This document shows, one piece after another, positions 1 to 9,482 of a DNA stretch of 44,483 bases. Under the pieces are notes generated by a model. That model did no database searches and was not told where the DNA came from. It was given only the letters and a program-made list of their open reading frames with translations. Made by a program: the position numbers and the translations under genes. Origin of the DNA: HKCCE3408 sp039191215 (GTDB lineage Bacteria > Pseudomonadota > Alphaproteobacteria > Rhodobacterales > Rhodobacteraceae); the NCBI GenBank assembly GCA_039191215.1, contig JBCCXT010000032.1, positions 1 through 44,483 on the forward strand, written 5' to 3'. Within the stretch, counting starts at the first letter, position 1. The number at the start of each line of letters is the position of its first letter.

Positions 1-1
1 C

Positions 2-1801
<1,800 letters not shown>

Positions 1802-1946
1802 AGCGGCCAAAACAAAGGCGCGGCGCAGCGATATAGGTCAAGACCGGCCCTGGGCCGTGCCTTGGCCGGGCATGAGCGTCCGATCTGGCCATTGGGGTCG
1901 CAGCCGCGCTAGGCTTGGGCGCGCGTGGCAAATCGGAGGCGTCGCG

Positions 1947-2195
1947 ATGGGTCAGCTTTCATCCAAATTTCCCGATCTGCGCTTTGGCGCAGAGGATCTG
2001 ATTTTTTCCGACCAGGAATACCGCGCCCTAGCCGGAGAATTCTGGCCCAATGCGCGGCTGACCGGCTCGCTTCTGCCAATTGACCGGGCGTTCATCCAGG
2101 CCGCTTTGTTCGTGGCCGTCGCCAAGAGCGAACAGGCAGGGTTCTTTTTTGATCTCTACAGGTCATTTTCGCGTCGGCGCCGTCGCGGTCGATGA
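1947..2195 (+). CDS. small hypothetical protein, 82 aa
   Basis: Not assigned to a named family. The ATG at 1947 has a strong ribosome binding site (ggagg, 8 bases upstream), so the start is well supported although the frame is open further upstream. The N-terminal part (FPDLRFGAEDLIFSDQEYRA) reads like a genuine conserved soluble domain. The last residues are an arginine run (SFSRRRRRGR), which is unusual. The stop overlaps the start of the next small gene by ATGA, so the two are translationally coupled or are halves of one gene split by a frameshift. It lies between acnA and a ureohydrolase on the same strand. Confidence 0.6.
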   Translation: MGQLSSKFPDLRFGAEDLIFSDQEYRALAGEFWPNARLTGSLLPIDRAFIQAALFVAVAKSEQAGFFFDLYRSFSRRRRRGR

Positions 2196-2389
2196 CATCG
2201 CTGTTGCGAAAACTGGCCACCTCGGTGCTGCGCCGTCGCTACAAGGCCTATATCGATGAAAGCCCGGCGTTTTCGGCCATCGGCAAGGCTGCGATCCAGT
2301 ACAGCGGATTTGGCACAGCCTGGCGCGCTCGCTGCTTGCACTCCGATCCATCGTTTTTGGATGATTTCAGACGCGTTCAACGCGATTAA
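2192..2389 (+). CDS. small hypothetical protein, 65 aa, coupled to the preceding gene
   Basis: Starts on the A of an ATGA overlap with the 82-aa gene and has no clear ribosome binding site of its own, which suggests coupled translation. It is basic at the N-terminus (LLRKLATSVLRRRYKAY), then of mixed composition, with no membrane segment. I do not recognise a family. It could be the C-terminal half of the preceding protein separated by a frameshift. It ends 25 bases before the ureohydrolase start, so all three genes may form one transcript. Confidence 0.45.
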   Translation: MTSLLRKLATSVLRRRYKAYIDESPAFSAIGKAAIQYSGFGTAWRARCLHSDPSFLDDFRRVQRD

Positions 2390-2414
2390 GCGGCGAAAGA
2401 GGCAAGAGGCGCTG

Positions 2415-3392
2415 ATGGCCGACAAACATGACACCAGGATGATGGAGAACCTCTATTGGTGGGGGGTGCCGACGCTTTTTCGCTGCCCCCACGAGCCATT
2501 GGCGCAGCAGGATATCGCATTGGTCGGCGTGCCCCATTCAACCGGCAATGGCACAACCGAACGCGACCAGCATCTGGGCCCGCGCGCGGTGCGCAATCAT
2601 TCCGCTGTGCAGCGCCGCGTGCATGGCGGCTTTGGGATTGATCCGTGGGAGATCGCCCATATTGCTGATCTTGGTGATGTCCCGTTTCCACGCGCCAATG
2701 ACAACGAAGATTGCATCGCCCGGATCACGGACTTTTACACCCAAATCGATGCGGCGGGCGCCCGGCCGGTCTCGATCGGTGGCGACCATTCGATCACCGG
2801 CGGCATCGTGCAGGCATTGGGGCAGGGCGCGCTTGCGGGCCGAGAGCCGGTATCGTTCCTGCATCTTGATGCCCATACAGATGTTTTTACCAAGGTCGAC
2901 CATTTCCTGGGCGCCAAGAAGTCAGCCGCGCATTGGGGCGCCTATCTGGCCGATCAGGGCAAGGTTGATCCCACGCGCTCCATGCAGATCGGGTTGCGCG
3001 GCCATCCGCGCACGCTTGACTGGCTGCAACCATCGCGGGATTACGGCTATAACATCGTGACCATCGCCGAATACCGCGCGCGCGGTGCGGCAGAGGTCAT
3101 CGCGCAGGCCAGCGAAACGCTTGCAGGTCGACCGGTCTACATCACCTTTGATCTCGACTGCCTTGATCCGACCGTTGCGCCCGCTGTGGCCAATCTGGAA
3201 CCAGGGGAAAAAGGCTTTGACATTGATGAGGCGGTCGCCCTTCTGCGCAGCGCCCGGGGCCTCAACATCGTCGGCGGCGATGTCGTCTGCATGATGCCGA
3301 CAAAGGACAGCCCCAACAACATCACCGCACTTGTTGCCGGTGCGATCATGTTTGAGATGATCTCAATGATCGCAGAAAACTGCGCCCGCTAG
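2415..3392 (+). CDS. agmatinase/arginase-family ureohydrolase
   Basis: A binuclear Mn-type ureohydrolase that would hydrolyse a guanidino compound to urea plus an amine. The 325-aa length fits the family. Metal motifs are present in order: GGDHS (SIGGDHSITGG), DAHxD (HLDAHTDVF) and DxD (TFDLDCLDP). The start at 2415 follows an aagaggcaagagg purine stretch; the frame is open upstream but that part is the preceding small gene. Two family signatures diverge. The block after DxD reads APAVANLEPGEKGF instead of the usual PGTGTPxPGG, and the usual HGTxFR is replaced by AAHWGAYL. The substrate (agmatine, guanidinobutyrate, guanidine or other) is therefore open. Its stop shares the tetranucleotide CTAG with the convergent glycosyltransferase gene. 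Confidence 0.88.
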   Translation: MADKHDTRMMENLYWWGVPTLFRCPHEPLAQQDIALVGVPHSTGNGTTERDQHLGPRAVRNHSAVQRRVHGGFGIDPWEIAHIADLGDVPFPRANDNEDCIARITDFYTQIDAAGARPVSIGGDHSITGGIVQALGQGALAGREPVSFLHLDAHTDVFTKVDHFLGAKKSAAHWGAYLADQGKVDPTRSMQIGLRGHPRTLDWLQPSRDYGYNIVTIAEYRARGAAEVIAQASETLAGRPVYITFDLDCLDPTVAPAVANLEPGEKGFDIDEAVALLRSARGLNIVGGDVVCMMPTKDSPNNITALVAGAIMFEMISMIAENCAR

Positions 3393-4198
3393 GGCGCGGT
3401 ATCTTCAAAGGCGACCGCTTCGATCTGGGCTTGCCCGGTTGCAAGTGCCGCAAGCTGCATCGGTGCGCGGCTGATCTCAAAAAGCCCGCGTTTGATCTTG
3501 CGCCAATGCAGGGCGAAACCTTCGGGCCGGGCGGCTTTGCCGTGTTTTGCGATATCGGAATTGTAAGCCCAGACCCGCTGCGTGGCCATTGCAGGTGTGA
3601 CGATCACGGGCCGTGCTTGGCGCGAAAAAGCCGAGACATTTCCATTGAATAGGAAGTGGTCGACCGGCACGCGCATCTGGCCGCGATGGGCCAGGGCTGC
3701 GTCCGCCATGGCTCGACTAAGGATATACGCCCCCCCGCCGACATGGCGCGACAGCATCGGCCGCAGCGCGCGGCCAGACGGCGTTTGGCCACTCGGCCCA
3801 CCCAAAAGCAACCTCGATGCGCCGGCGCCAAATTTCTCCAGCTTTACCGGCCCGACCTGCGATGGCAGCCAATCGGTCCGGGCCAGGGTGGCCGCGATAT
3901 CCTCGCTCAGCCAGACGTCATCCTCGAGAAACAGGGCATAAGGCGCGTCGCCGTCCAAAAACGCCTGCCATGCCAGTGTGTGGCTGACCGTACACGCCCT
4001 GTCGCCACGGCCAAGCGCGCCCAATGGCCCGCCTTCGGGGATGACCGCGTCGAGTTCGGCATCGCTCGCAATGGTCGCATCACATGCCGGGATGGCCGTG
4101 AACTGCACCTGCCGATCCGCCAGATGTGCGGCAATCCGGTCCATCCGGTCGGACCGGCGTAAAAGGTTGATCACAAAGACCGGGATTGCCTGGGACAT
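3389..4198 (-). CDS. glycosyltransferase family 25 (LPS-type) protein
   Basis: Predicted sugar transferase for lipopolysaccharide or another surface glycan. The N-terminus VFVINLLRRSDRMDRIAAHL is the GT25 signature, and the nucleotide-sugar/metal motif is LFLEDDVWLS. The ATG at 4198 was chosen because the family motif begins within ten residues of it and aaggcg lies just upstream; the longer frame adds 78 residues without family features. It is transcribed divergently from the GT4 gene, with a 60-base spacer that holds a perfect 14-bp hairpin. Its stop codon overlaps the stop of the ureohydrolase. A second GT25 gene lies at 5289-6056. Confidence 0.87.
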   Translation of the reverse strand: MSQAIPVFVINLLRRSDRMDRIAAHLADRQVQFTAIPACDATIASDAELDAVIPEGGPLGALGRGDRACTVSHTLAWQAFLDGDAPYALFLEDDVWLSEDIAATLARTDWLPSQVGPVKLEKFGAGASRLLLGGPSGQTPSGRALRPMLSRHVGGGAYILSRAMADAALAHRGQMRVPVDHFLFNGNVSAFSRQARPVIVTPAMATQRVWAYNSDIAKHGKAARPEGFALHWRKIKRGLFEISRAPMQLAALATGQAQIEAVAFEDTAP

Positions 4199-4216
4199 TG
4201 CTACGCCTTGTTTGGC

Positions 4217-4255
4217 CGCCCCTTGCCACGCGCCCGGCCCCCGTGGCAAGGGGCG
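4217..4255. repeat. 14-bp perfect inverted repeat covering the GT4 ribosome binding site
   Basis: The arms 4217-4230 and 4242-4255 are exact reverse complements (CGCCCCTTGCCACG and its complement), separated by 11 bases. The right arm contains aaggggcg, the ribosome binding site of the glycosyltransferase that starts at 4259. The left arm lies about 20 bases upstream of the divergent GT25 start. It could be a dyad operator for both genes or an RNA hairpin that hides the ribosome binding site. The symmetry is seen directly; the function is inference. Confidence 0.8.
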
Positions 4256-4258
4256 TTC

Positions 4259-5287
4259 ATGGCACGGCGGGTCCTGCATATGCATTTCGGAAAAGAAGGC
4301 GGGGCGGAGCGGTTTTTTGTCAACCTCGTGACGGCGTTTGGCGAGGCGGGCGTCGAGCAGCAATTTATCACCCGACCGGGCCGGGTCTGGGCCGATGAGA
4401 TTGCGGGTCTGGGCCCCGTCATTCACAGCCATTATCGGCGCATCGCGCCCAGCTCAATTTGGTTGACCTGGCGCGTGCGCCGCCTGATCGACACCTGGCA
4501 GCCGCATGCGATCATGGCCTGGATGTCGCGCTCATCTCGGCTGATCCCGGACATGCCGGGCATCGTGAAGCTCACCCGGTTGGGCGACTATCCCCGCCAT
4601 CTCAAGCATTTCCGGTTCAACGATCTGATCGTGCCCAACACACCTGGAATTGCCGCGCGGTGTCAGGAACTGGGCTGGCAAGGCGGGCTTGAGGTGATCT
4701 CTAACTTCGTGCGCGATGTGACGCCGGAGCCTGTGCCGCGCGCGGCGATGGACACGCCCGAGGGCGCCTTTGTGGTCGCAGGCTCAGGCCGGTTCATCCG
4801 CCGCAAGGGTTTTGCGACACTGGTCGAGGCCGTCGCCCGGCAGCCCGATACCTGGCTTTGGCTGATCGGCGATGGGCCTGACCGGGACGATCTTGCCACG
4901 CAAGCCGAAGCTGCGGGTCTGGCTGGGCGGCTGCGCTTTACCGGCTGGGTGGAGGAGCCGCTCCACCATATCGCCGCCGCCGATTGTTTTGTCATGCCGT
5001 CGCGCCACGAGCCCCTGGGCAATGTCCTGCTCGAGGCCTGGGCGGCAGGTACACCAAGTGTGACAACAGCCTCTGAAGGTCCAAGCTGGTTTGCCAGTGA
5101 CGGGCGCGATTGTTTGATCGTGCCCATCGATGATGCGGAAGCCATGGAAGGCGCAATCACCCGCATCCGCACCGATTCTGCCTTGGCGCAAAGCTTGGTC
5201 GCGGGCGGGCAGGCCACCCTGTCGGCGCGCTTCACGCGCGAGGCTGTTGTCGGCCGCTACCTTGAGATCTTTGACGGCAAGCTCTGA
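4259..5287 (+). CDS. glycosyltransferase family 4 protein
   Basis: A retaining GT-B fold glycosyltransferase of 342 aa, probably acting on a cell-surface glycan. The N-terminal block VLHMHFGKEGGAERFFVNL is the acceptor-side glycine-rich loop (GGAER). The donor half begins near AGSGRFIRRKGFATLVEAV, continues with WLIGDGPDRDDL, and carries the E-x7-E type motif in MPSRHEPLGNVLLEAWAAG. The ATG at 4259 is preceded by aaggggcg within the hairpin at 4217-4255. One base separates its stop from the next GT25 start, so the two are co-transcribed. Confidence 0.92.
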   Translation: MARRVLHMHFGKEGGAERFFVNLVTAFGEAGVEQQFITRPGRVWADEIAGLGPVIHSHYRRIAPSSIWLTWRVRRLIDTWQPHAIMAWMSRSSRLIPDMPGIVKLTRLGDYPRHLKHFRFNDLIVPNTPGIAARCQELGWQGGLEVISNFVRDVTPEPVPRAAMDTPEGAFVVAGSGRFIRRKGFATLVEAVARQPDTWLWLIGDGPDRDDLATQAEAAGLAGRLRFTGWVEEPLHHIAAADCFVMPSRHEPLGNVLLEAWAAGTPSVTTASEGPSWFASDGRDCLIVPIDDAEAMEGAITRIRTDSALAQSLVAGGQATLSARFTREAVVGRYLEIFDGKL

Positions 5288-5288
5288 C

Positions 5289-6056
5289 ATGCGCGCGCTG
5301 GTGATCAATATGGCCGACGCGACAGATCGGATGCAGATGATGGCGCGCCAGCTTGACCATCTCGGCCTGCACTGGACCCGCATTGAGGCCGTCACGCCCG
5401 AAACCCTTGTGCCGGATGCCGCCGATCGGTTTTGGCAAAACTGGCAGCGCCCGCTTCGCAGCACTGAGATGGCCCTAACCGCGTCCCATATCCTGGCGTG
5501 GAAGGAGGTGACCGAAGGCCCGGCGTTGATCTTGGAAGATGATGCGCTTTTGTCGCCCTGCCTGCCCGATTTCCTGGCGCGCATGGCCGACGAGCCGGGG
5601 ATCGAACATCTTAGCCTGGAAACCCGCGGCCGCAAGAAGCTGCTCGAGCGCGCGCCGGGGCCTGCTTGGCGGATGCGGCAGGACCGGACCGGATCAGCTG
5701 CCTACATGCTTTGGCCCGCCGGTGCGCGCGCGCTGATTGAACGCTCGGGCGATGCGGCGGCCCCGTCGGATGCGCTGATCTCTGAGACCCGGCTGGAAAG
5801 CTATCAGGCGGTTCCGGCCCTGGCCGTGCAGTTCGATATGTGCCGCGCCTACGGGATCGAGCCGCCCCTGGCGACGCAATCGCTGATCGACCGGGTCGCC
5901 AAACCACCCGCGCAGGCCGGGGCAGGGTTCCGTCGCCGCCGGATTTTGGGTCAGCTTGGCATGGGTCTTAATGCGCTGAGCCATCCGCGCGCCATCCGCA
6001 TCCATGTGCAGCCTGCCGCAGATCTGGCTGAGATGGCGGCGGTTCTGCGTGCTTGA
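5289..6056 (+). CDS. glycosyltransferase family 25 protein (second copy)
   Basis: GT25 transferase of 255 aa. The start RALVINMADATDRMQMMARQ matches the family N-terminus, and ALILEDDALLSP carries the EDD metal/nucleotide-sugar motif. The ATG lies one base after the stop of the GT4 gene, so translation is probably coupled. It is clearly related to the divergent GT25 at 3389-4198 by these motifs, but the two are not near-identical. The same two families around a GT4 enzyme suggest a small glycan-decoration module. Confidence 0.87.
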   Translation: MRALVINMADATDRMQMMARQLDHLGLHWTRIEAVTPETLVPDAADRFWQNWQRPLRSTEMALTASHILAWKEVTEGPALILEDDALLSPCLPDFLARMADEPGIEHLSLETRGRKKLLERAPGPAWRMRQDRTGSAAYMLWPAGARALIERSGDAAAPSDALISETRLESYQAVPALAVQFDMCRAYGIEPPLATQSLIDRVAKPPAQAGAGFRRRRILGQLGMGLNALSHPRAIRIHVQPAADLAEMAAVLRA

Positions 6057-6123
6057 GGACCGAAGATTGGTGTGGCGAGATGGAACCCAGGGTCTTGGCC
6101 CGCGCCGCAATGGCCGGTAGAGC

Positions 6124-6651
6124 GTGCATATGTACGATCACGCAACCCAAGCGATGGCAAACACCCGGCCACTTTCGACCGGTTGCGATGCGTCCGCGCC
6201 GGAAGCCCAAGTCGCTGGCGTCGCAATTGCCGGAGCTTCTGCGCGTAGCGCGCTGAAAAGACGGTGCGAACATAGAACACCCATCGCCGATGTGATCGAC
6301 GTTCCTGCCAAGTGTAGCTTTCGCGATGTGGTGTTGGACCGCGGTCATTTGGCTGGTGCAATCGGCTATCGCGCGAATGCCACGCGTGAGATCAGTGTCG
6401 AAAGTGATGCATTGGAAGCGGTGATCGCGGCCTTTGATCCAACTGTCATCGTGATGGATGTCGAAGGCGCTGAGACCGCCCTGCAGCCCGGCGCCGATCT
6501 TGGCCGCGTCCGGGCCATCATGCTGGAAACCCATCCCCATATTACCGGGTACACCGCGCGCGATGCCCTGCTCATGGCCTTGCGCGAGGCGGGGATTCAG
6601 CAACAGGTCAAGGCGCGTTGCAATGTCTGGTTGCAGGGAGAAAGACCATGA
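6124..6651 (+). CDS. FkbM-family methyltransferase, N-terminally truncated (possible pseudogene)
   Basis: The C-terminal half carries the FkbM hallmark PTVIVMDVEGAE and a following LETHPHITGY block typical of these SAM-dependent sugar methyltransferases. The N-terminal SAM-binding glycine motif (DxGxxxG) cannot be found in this frame, and the stretch 6057-6123 does not supply it in any forward frame I checked. The longest frame begins with GTG at 6124, with an ATG at 6130; no strong ribosome binding site is seen. Its stop overlaps the next start by ATGA. It is probably an eroded gene of the glycosyltransferase operon that may still be translated. Confidence 0.5.
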   Translation: MHMYDHATQAMANTRPLSTGCDASAPEAQVAGVAIAGASARSALKRRCEHRTPIADVIDVPAKCSFRDVVLDRGHLAGAIGYRANATREISVESDALEAVIAAFDPTVIVMDVEGAETALQPGADLGRVRAIMLETHPHITGYTARDALLMALREAGIQQQVKARCNVWLQGERP

Positions 6652-7097
6652 AAGGATTTCCCGATCTGCCGCCGCTTTGGCTTGCCGGTTTCTGCCTGCT
6701 GACCTGGTTTTGTGCGCGCGAGATTCCGATCGGCTATTTCGGCGGACCTGTCTTGCAGCTCTTGGCCGGGCTGCTCAGCCTGTCGGGCTTGCTCATAATC
6801 GCCTGGTCGGCGATTTGGTTTCAGCGCAAGGGCACCACGATTGAGCCACATGAACAGCCCGCGACGCTCATCATCGAAGGCCCTTACCGGTTGTCACGCA
6901 ATCCGATCTATCTTGGCATGGTGATGATTTTGCTGGCGCTGGTTCTCTGGTATGGCGCGCTTTCACCGATCATCTTCCCAGGCCTCTTTATCTCGGTTCT
7001 GACGCTGCGCTTCATTTTGCCCGAGGAGGAAATGCTGCGAACACGCTTTGGCGCCGAGGCCGACCGTTACCTCGCAACAACACGCCGTTGGATTTAA
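6648..7097 (+). CDS. isoprenylcysteine carboxylmethyltransferase-like membrane methyltransferase
   Basis: A 149-aa integral membrane protein of the ICMT/PEMT-like superfamily. Hydrophobic helices lie near residues 8-26, 28-50 and 83-116. The SAM-binding signature GPYRLSRNPIYLGM, then EEEMLRTRFGAEADRY, is the conserved C-terminal pair of this family. Substrates of bacterial members are mostly unknown. The ATG at 6648 follows gggagaaag and overlaps the preceding stop (ATGA). A small hairpin lies across its stop codon. Confidence 0.88.
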   Translation: MKGFPDLPPLWLAGFCLLTWFCAREIPIGYFGGPVLQLLAGLLSLSGLLIIAWSAIWFQRKGTTIEPHEQPATLIIEGPYRLSRNPIYLGMVMILLALVLWYGALSPIIFPGLFISVLTLRFILPEEEMLRTRFGAEADRYLATTRRWI

Positions 7098-7112
7098 CCG
7101 TTTGTAACGGTT
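7096..7112 (+). terminator. weak candidate terminator hairpin
   Basis: A 7-bp perfect stem (AACCGTT, loop TGT, AACGGTT) begins inside the TAA stop of the membrane methyltransferase and is followed by TTTCTC rather than a true T-run. It could end the glycosyltransferase transcript. Confidence 0.35.
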
Positions 7113-7194
7113 TCTCGCAAAGGCTTGATTGGTTCGGACCGGCACGAACGGCTATGTCAAAAAATCTACACTTGTCGCAGAGGCTCGCGGATTT

Positions 7195-7902
7195 ATGCAG
7201 GCAATAAGGGCAGCATTGGCAGGATTACTGCTATGGGGCAGCGTGGTTTCAGCGCAGGCCCAAGGCCCGGTTGTGGTCGAGCTTTTCACCTCACAAGGCT
7301 GCGCTAATTGTCCCCCGGCTGATGCGCTTTTGGGCGAGCTTGCCGGGCATGAGGACGTCATCGCCCTTGGCCTGCATGTCGACTATTGGGATTACATCGG
7401 CTGGGCCGATACCTTTGCCGATGCCGCACATACTGCGCGGCAATACGGCTATGCCCGCGCGGCGGGCTCAACAGTTGTCTACACGCCGCAAATGGTCATC
7501 GGCGGAATGGGTCATGTCGCGGGCCACCGTCCGATGGCGGTGCTTGAGGAGATCATGGCCCATGTCGCAGCACCCGATCCGGTCGCGCTCGATATCAGTG
7601 CCGAAGGCGAGGGCGCCTATCTGGTGCGCGCAGATGTCACCGATGGCGATGCGCCGGAGGCTGGGATGGTCGTGCATCTGGTCAGCTATCTGCCGCATGA
7701 AGAGGTTGATATCCGGCGCGGCATCAATGCCGACCAGACGATTGACTACCACAATATCGTGCGCAGTTGGCAGGTTGTGGCGGAATGGAACGGGGCAGGG
7801 CCCCATAGCGTTCAGATCAATCTTGAGGGCGCCTTGCCGTTTGTATTGATCGTCCAACAAGCGGGCTTTGGCCCGATCATGGCGGCGGCCCGGCTGGATT
7901 AA
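7195..7902 (+). CDS. DUF1223 family secreted thioredoxin-like protein
   Basis: A 235-aa exported protein. The signal peptide is MQAIRAALAGLLLWGSVVSA with cleavage after AQA, which is why the ATG at 7195 is preferred over the longer frame from 7129. The mature protein starts with VVVELFTSQGCANCPPADAL, a CxxC thioredoxin-like motif that marks DUF1223. Further conserved parts are HVDYWDYIGWADTFA and VYTPQMVIGG. The function of the family is not established; a periplasmic thiol or metal role is plausible. Its 3' end overlaps the convergent acyltransferase gene by 26 bases. Confidence 0.88.
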   Translation: MQAIRAALAGLLLWGSVVSAQAQGPVVVELFTSQGCANCPPADALLGELAGHEDVIALGLHVDYWDYIGWADTFADAAHTARQYGYARAAGSTVVYTPQMVIGGMGHVAGHRPMAVLEEIMAHVAAPDPVALDISAEGEGAYLVRADVTDGDAPEAGMVVHLVSYLPHEEVDIRRGINADQTIDYHNIVRSWQVVAEWNGAGPHSVQINLEGALPFVLIVQQAGFGPIMAAARLD

Positions 7903-8800
7903 CGTCGCGGCCCATACGGGCCAGCCGGTCGGGCTTCCAGCGCCGATGCGGCCATAGCCATTGTTCAGGTGAGGCTGTGACGCGCGCGGCCAGACTGTCA
8001 TTGAGCGCTTGCATCATGCTTGCCGGTGTCTGTGCGGAAACCGGCGCCTCTAAAACCACATCAAATTCTGCCGTGACGCCGCGCCTGATGCCGTAAAACG
8101 GGATAAGTTCGGCGTTGTAGCGGAGCGCAAGCTCTGCCGCAGACAGGCTTGTTGCTGCCGGTTTGCCGAGGAAATCCAGGAGATCTCCGTCAGCGACAAA
8201 CTGGTCATGTAAAATGACACCGGCGCCGCCCGATTTGAGCAGTTTAACAAAGCCGCGCAAACCTTCTCGACCACGCGGAAAAACCGGCCCCGAAAGCCCC
8301 GACAGGATCGCCGCCCATCGCCGATCCAGATAGCCGTTATTGAGCGGTCGGTAGAGGCCGCCGATCTGATGACCGCGATGGGTAAGCGCTGCCCGCGCGG
8401 CCTCCCAATTGCCAAAATGCCCGGTCGCCAGGATCACGGGCTGGCCCGCGCTCTGGGCTGCCTCAAATGCGCTGAGGCCGGGGCCGTCCGGTGTCCAGTC
8501 CCGGGCCCGCGCCATCAGACCCTTGGCAGAAGCAATCTCCATCACGCCGCGCAGCATTGCCTCAACCGAGGCGCGTGCGATTTGGCGCCGGGCTGCTGTG
8601 TCCATCTGGGGCCAGACATAGCCAAGATTGTCCTGCGCGCGTGCCTTTGCCTGACCAAGCGCGGCCGTGGCGAGGCTGCGGGCCAAAACCCGTTGGCCCG
8701 TGGCAGGCAGGGCTTGGCCCAGGCCCATTGCGCCTGCCGCCAGCAGGTCGATGATCCGGTCGCTGGCTGTGAAGGTTTGATCGCGGGGTGCGCGTGCCAT
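7877..8800 (-). CDS. lysophospholipid/lipid A acyltransferase (LpxL/HtrB family)
   Basis: Transfers a secondary acyl chain to lipid A, or to a related lysolipid, at the inner membrane. The family motif H-x4-E is HFGNWE (His128 to Glu133 when counted from the ATG at 8800). A second conserved block is VFPRGREGLRGFVKLL, followed by GGAGVILHDQFVADG. The ATG at 8800 (MARAPRDQ) is preferred to the GTG at 8830. The family fold begins just after it, an aagggc sequence lies 12 bases upstream, and the GTG falls inside an inverted repeat. The 3' end overlaps the DUF1223 gene on the other strand. Confidence 0.88.
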   Translation of the reverse strand: MARAPRDQTFTASDRIIDLLAAGAMGLGQALPATGQRVLARSLATAALGQAKARAQDNLGYVWPQMDTAARRQIARASVEAMLRGVMEIASAKGLMARARDWTPDGPGLSAFEAAQSAGQPVILATGHFGNWEAARAALTHRGHQIGGLYRPLNNGYLDRRWAAILSGLSGPVFPRGREGLRGFVKLLKSGGAGVILHDQFVADGDLLDFLGKPAATSLSAAELALRYNAELIPFYGIRRGVTAEFDVVLEAPVSAQTPASMMQALNDSLAARVTASPEQWLWPHRRWKPDRLARMGRDVNPAGPPP

Positions 8801-8829
8801 CAGCCGCAAAGCCCTTGGTGTTGTCTGCA

Positions 8830-8852
8830 CACAGATCGCGGCACGATCTGTG
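8830..8852. repeat. 9-bp perfect inverted repeat upstream of the acyltransferase
   Basis: CACAGATCG, a 5-base spacer (cggca) and CGATCTGTG form an exact dyad centred about 40 bases upstream of the preferred acyltransferase start at 8800. The geometry suits a dimeric repressor site. No regulator is known for it, so the role is inference. Confidence 0.6.
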
Positions 8853-9037
8853 CCGCTGCGGCGGTGGCACGGTTGGGCGGGTCAAAATGGTGGATCGGTT
8901 GGGGCATCGATGGTCCGTCTCAAGCATGTCAGCCTATGACATGATCCGATGCCCCGGCCAAGACAGTGGCGCTTGGCTGGCCCTGCTAAGGCCGCCTCAA
9001 CGCTCTGGTCCGAGTTTACTGCGGCGCGTGCGCCTGA

Positions 9038-9469
9038 TTAGCGCCGCATCTTGCCGATGCCCTCGATCTGGCCGAACAGATGGTCCATGGGATAGCCGGC
9101 CTTGGAAACGGTCGCGAGGATTTCGTCGGTTGGTATCTGGCCTGATGCGGACAGCGCCCAGATCAGCGCAGAGCGCATGCCAGAGGCGCAATAGGCCACA
9201 ACCTGACCTTCTGCCTGCTCAATCGCATCGGCCTGCTCATCGATGGCTTCATGGGACATGCCAAAGCCGACGACCGGATTGTAGACAAACTGCAGGCCCG
9301 CAGCCTCGGCTGCTTCTTGCAGGGCTGCTGCCTGCAGTTCGGGCGGTACTTCGCTGTCGGGCCGGTTGCAGATGACAACCGTCACGCCGGCCTCCGCGAG
9401 CTTTACCATTTCTTCGGGCTGCAATTGCGGGGCTACGGCGTAACGATCTGTGAGTGCTCTGTGATCCAT
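9038..9469 (-). CDS. TIGR01244-type sulfur transferase / Blh phosphatase-like domain protein
   Basis: A 143-aa stand-alone version of the N-terminal domain of Blh proteins, related to dual-specificity phosphatases and rhodanese-like sulfur carriers. The active-site loop is VAYCASGMRSALIW, with the catalytic Cys and Arg in C-x4-R spacing. The front of the domain, VICNRPDSEVP, is typical. It is the last gene of a four-gene operon with a persulfide dioxygenase-like MBL protein and two YeeE/YedE proteins, which supports a role in moving or oxidising sulfane sulfur. Upstream aagaggga provides a ribosome binding site. Confidence 0.88.
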   Translation of the reverse strand: MDHRALTDRYAVAPQLQPEEMVKLAEAGVTVVICNRPDSEVPPELQAAALQEAAEAAGLQFVYNPVVGFGMSHEAIDEQADAIEQAEGQVVAYCASGMRSALIWALSASGQIPTDEILATVSKAGYPMDHLFGQIEGIGKMRR

Positions 9470-9482
9470 CTCGTTTCCCTCT

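Noticed and set aside
3656..4162. A 168-aa plus-strand frame
   Set aside because: Antisense shadow of the GT25 gene.
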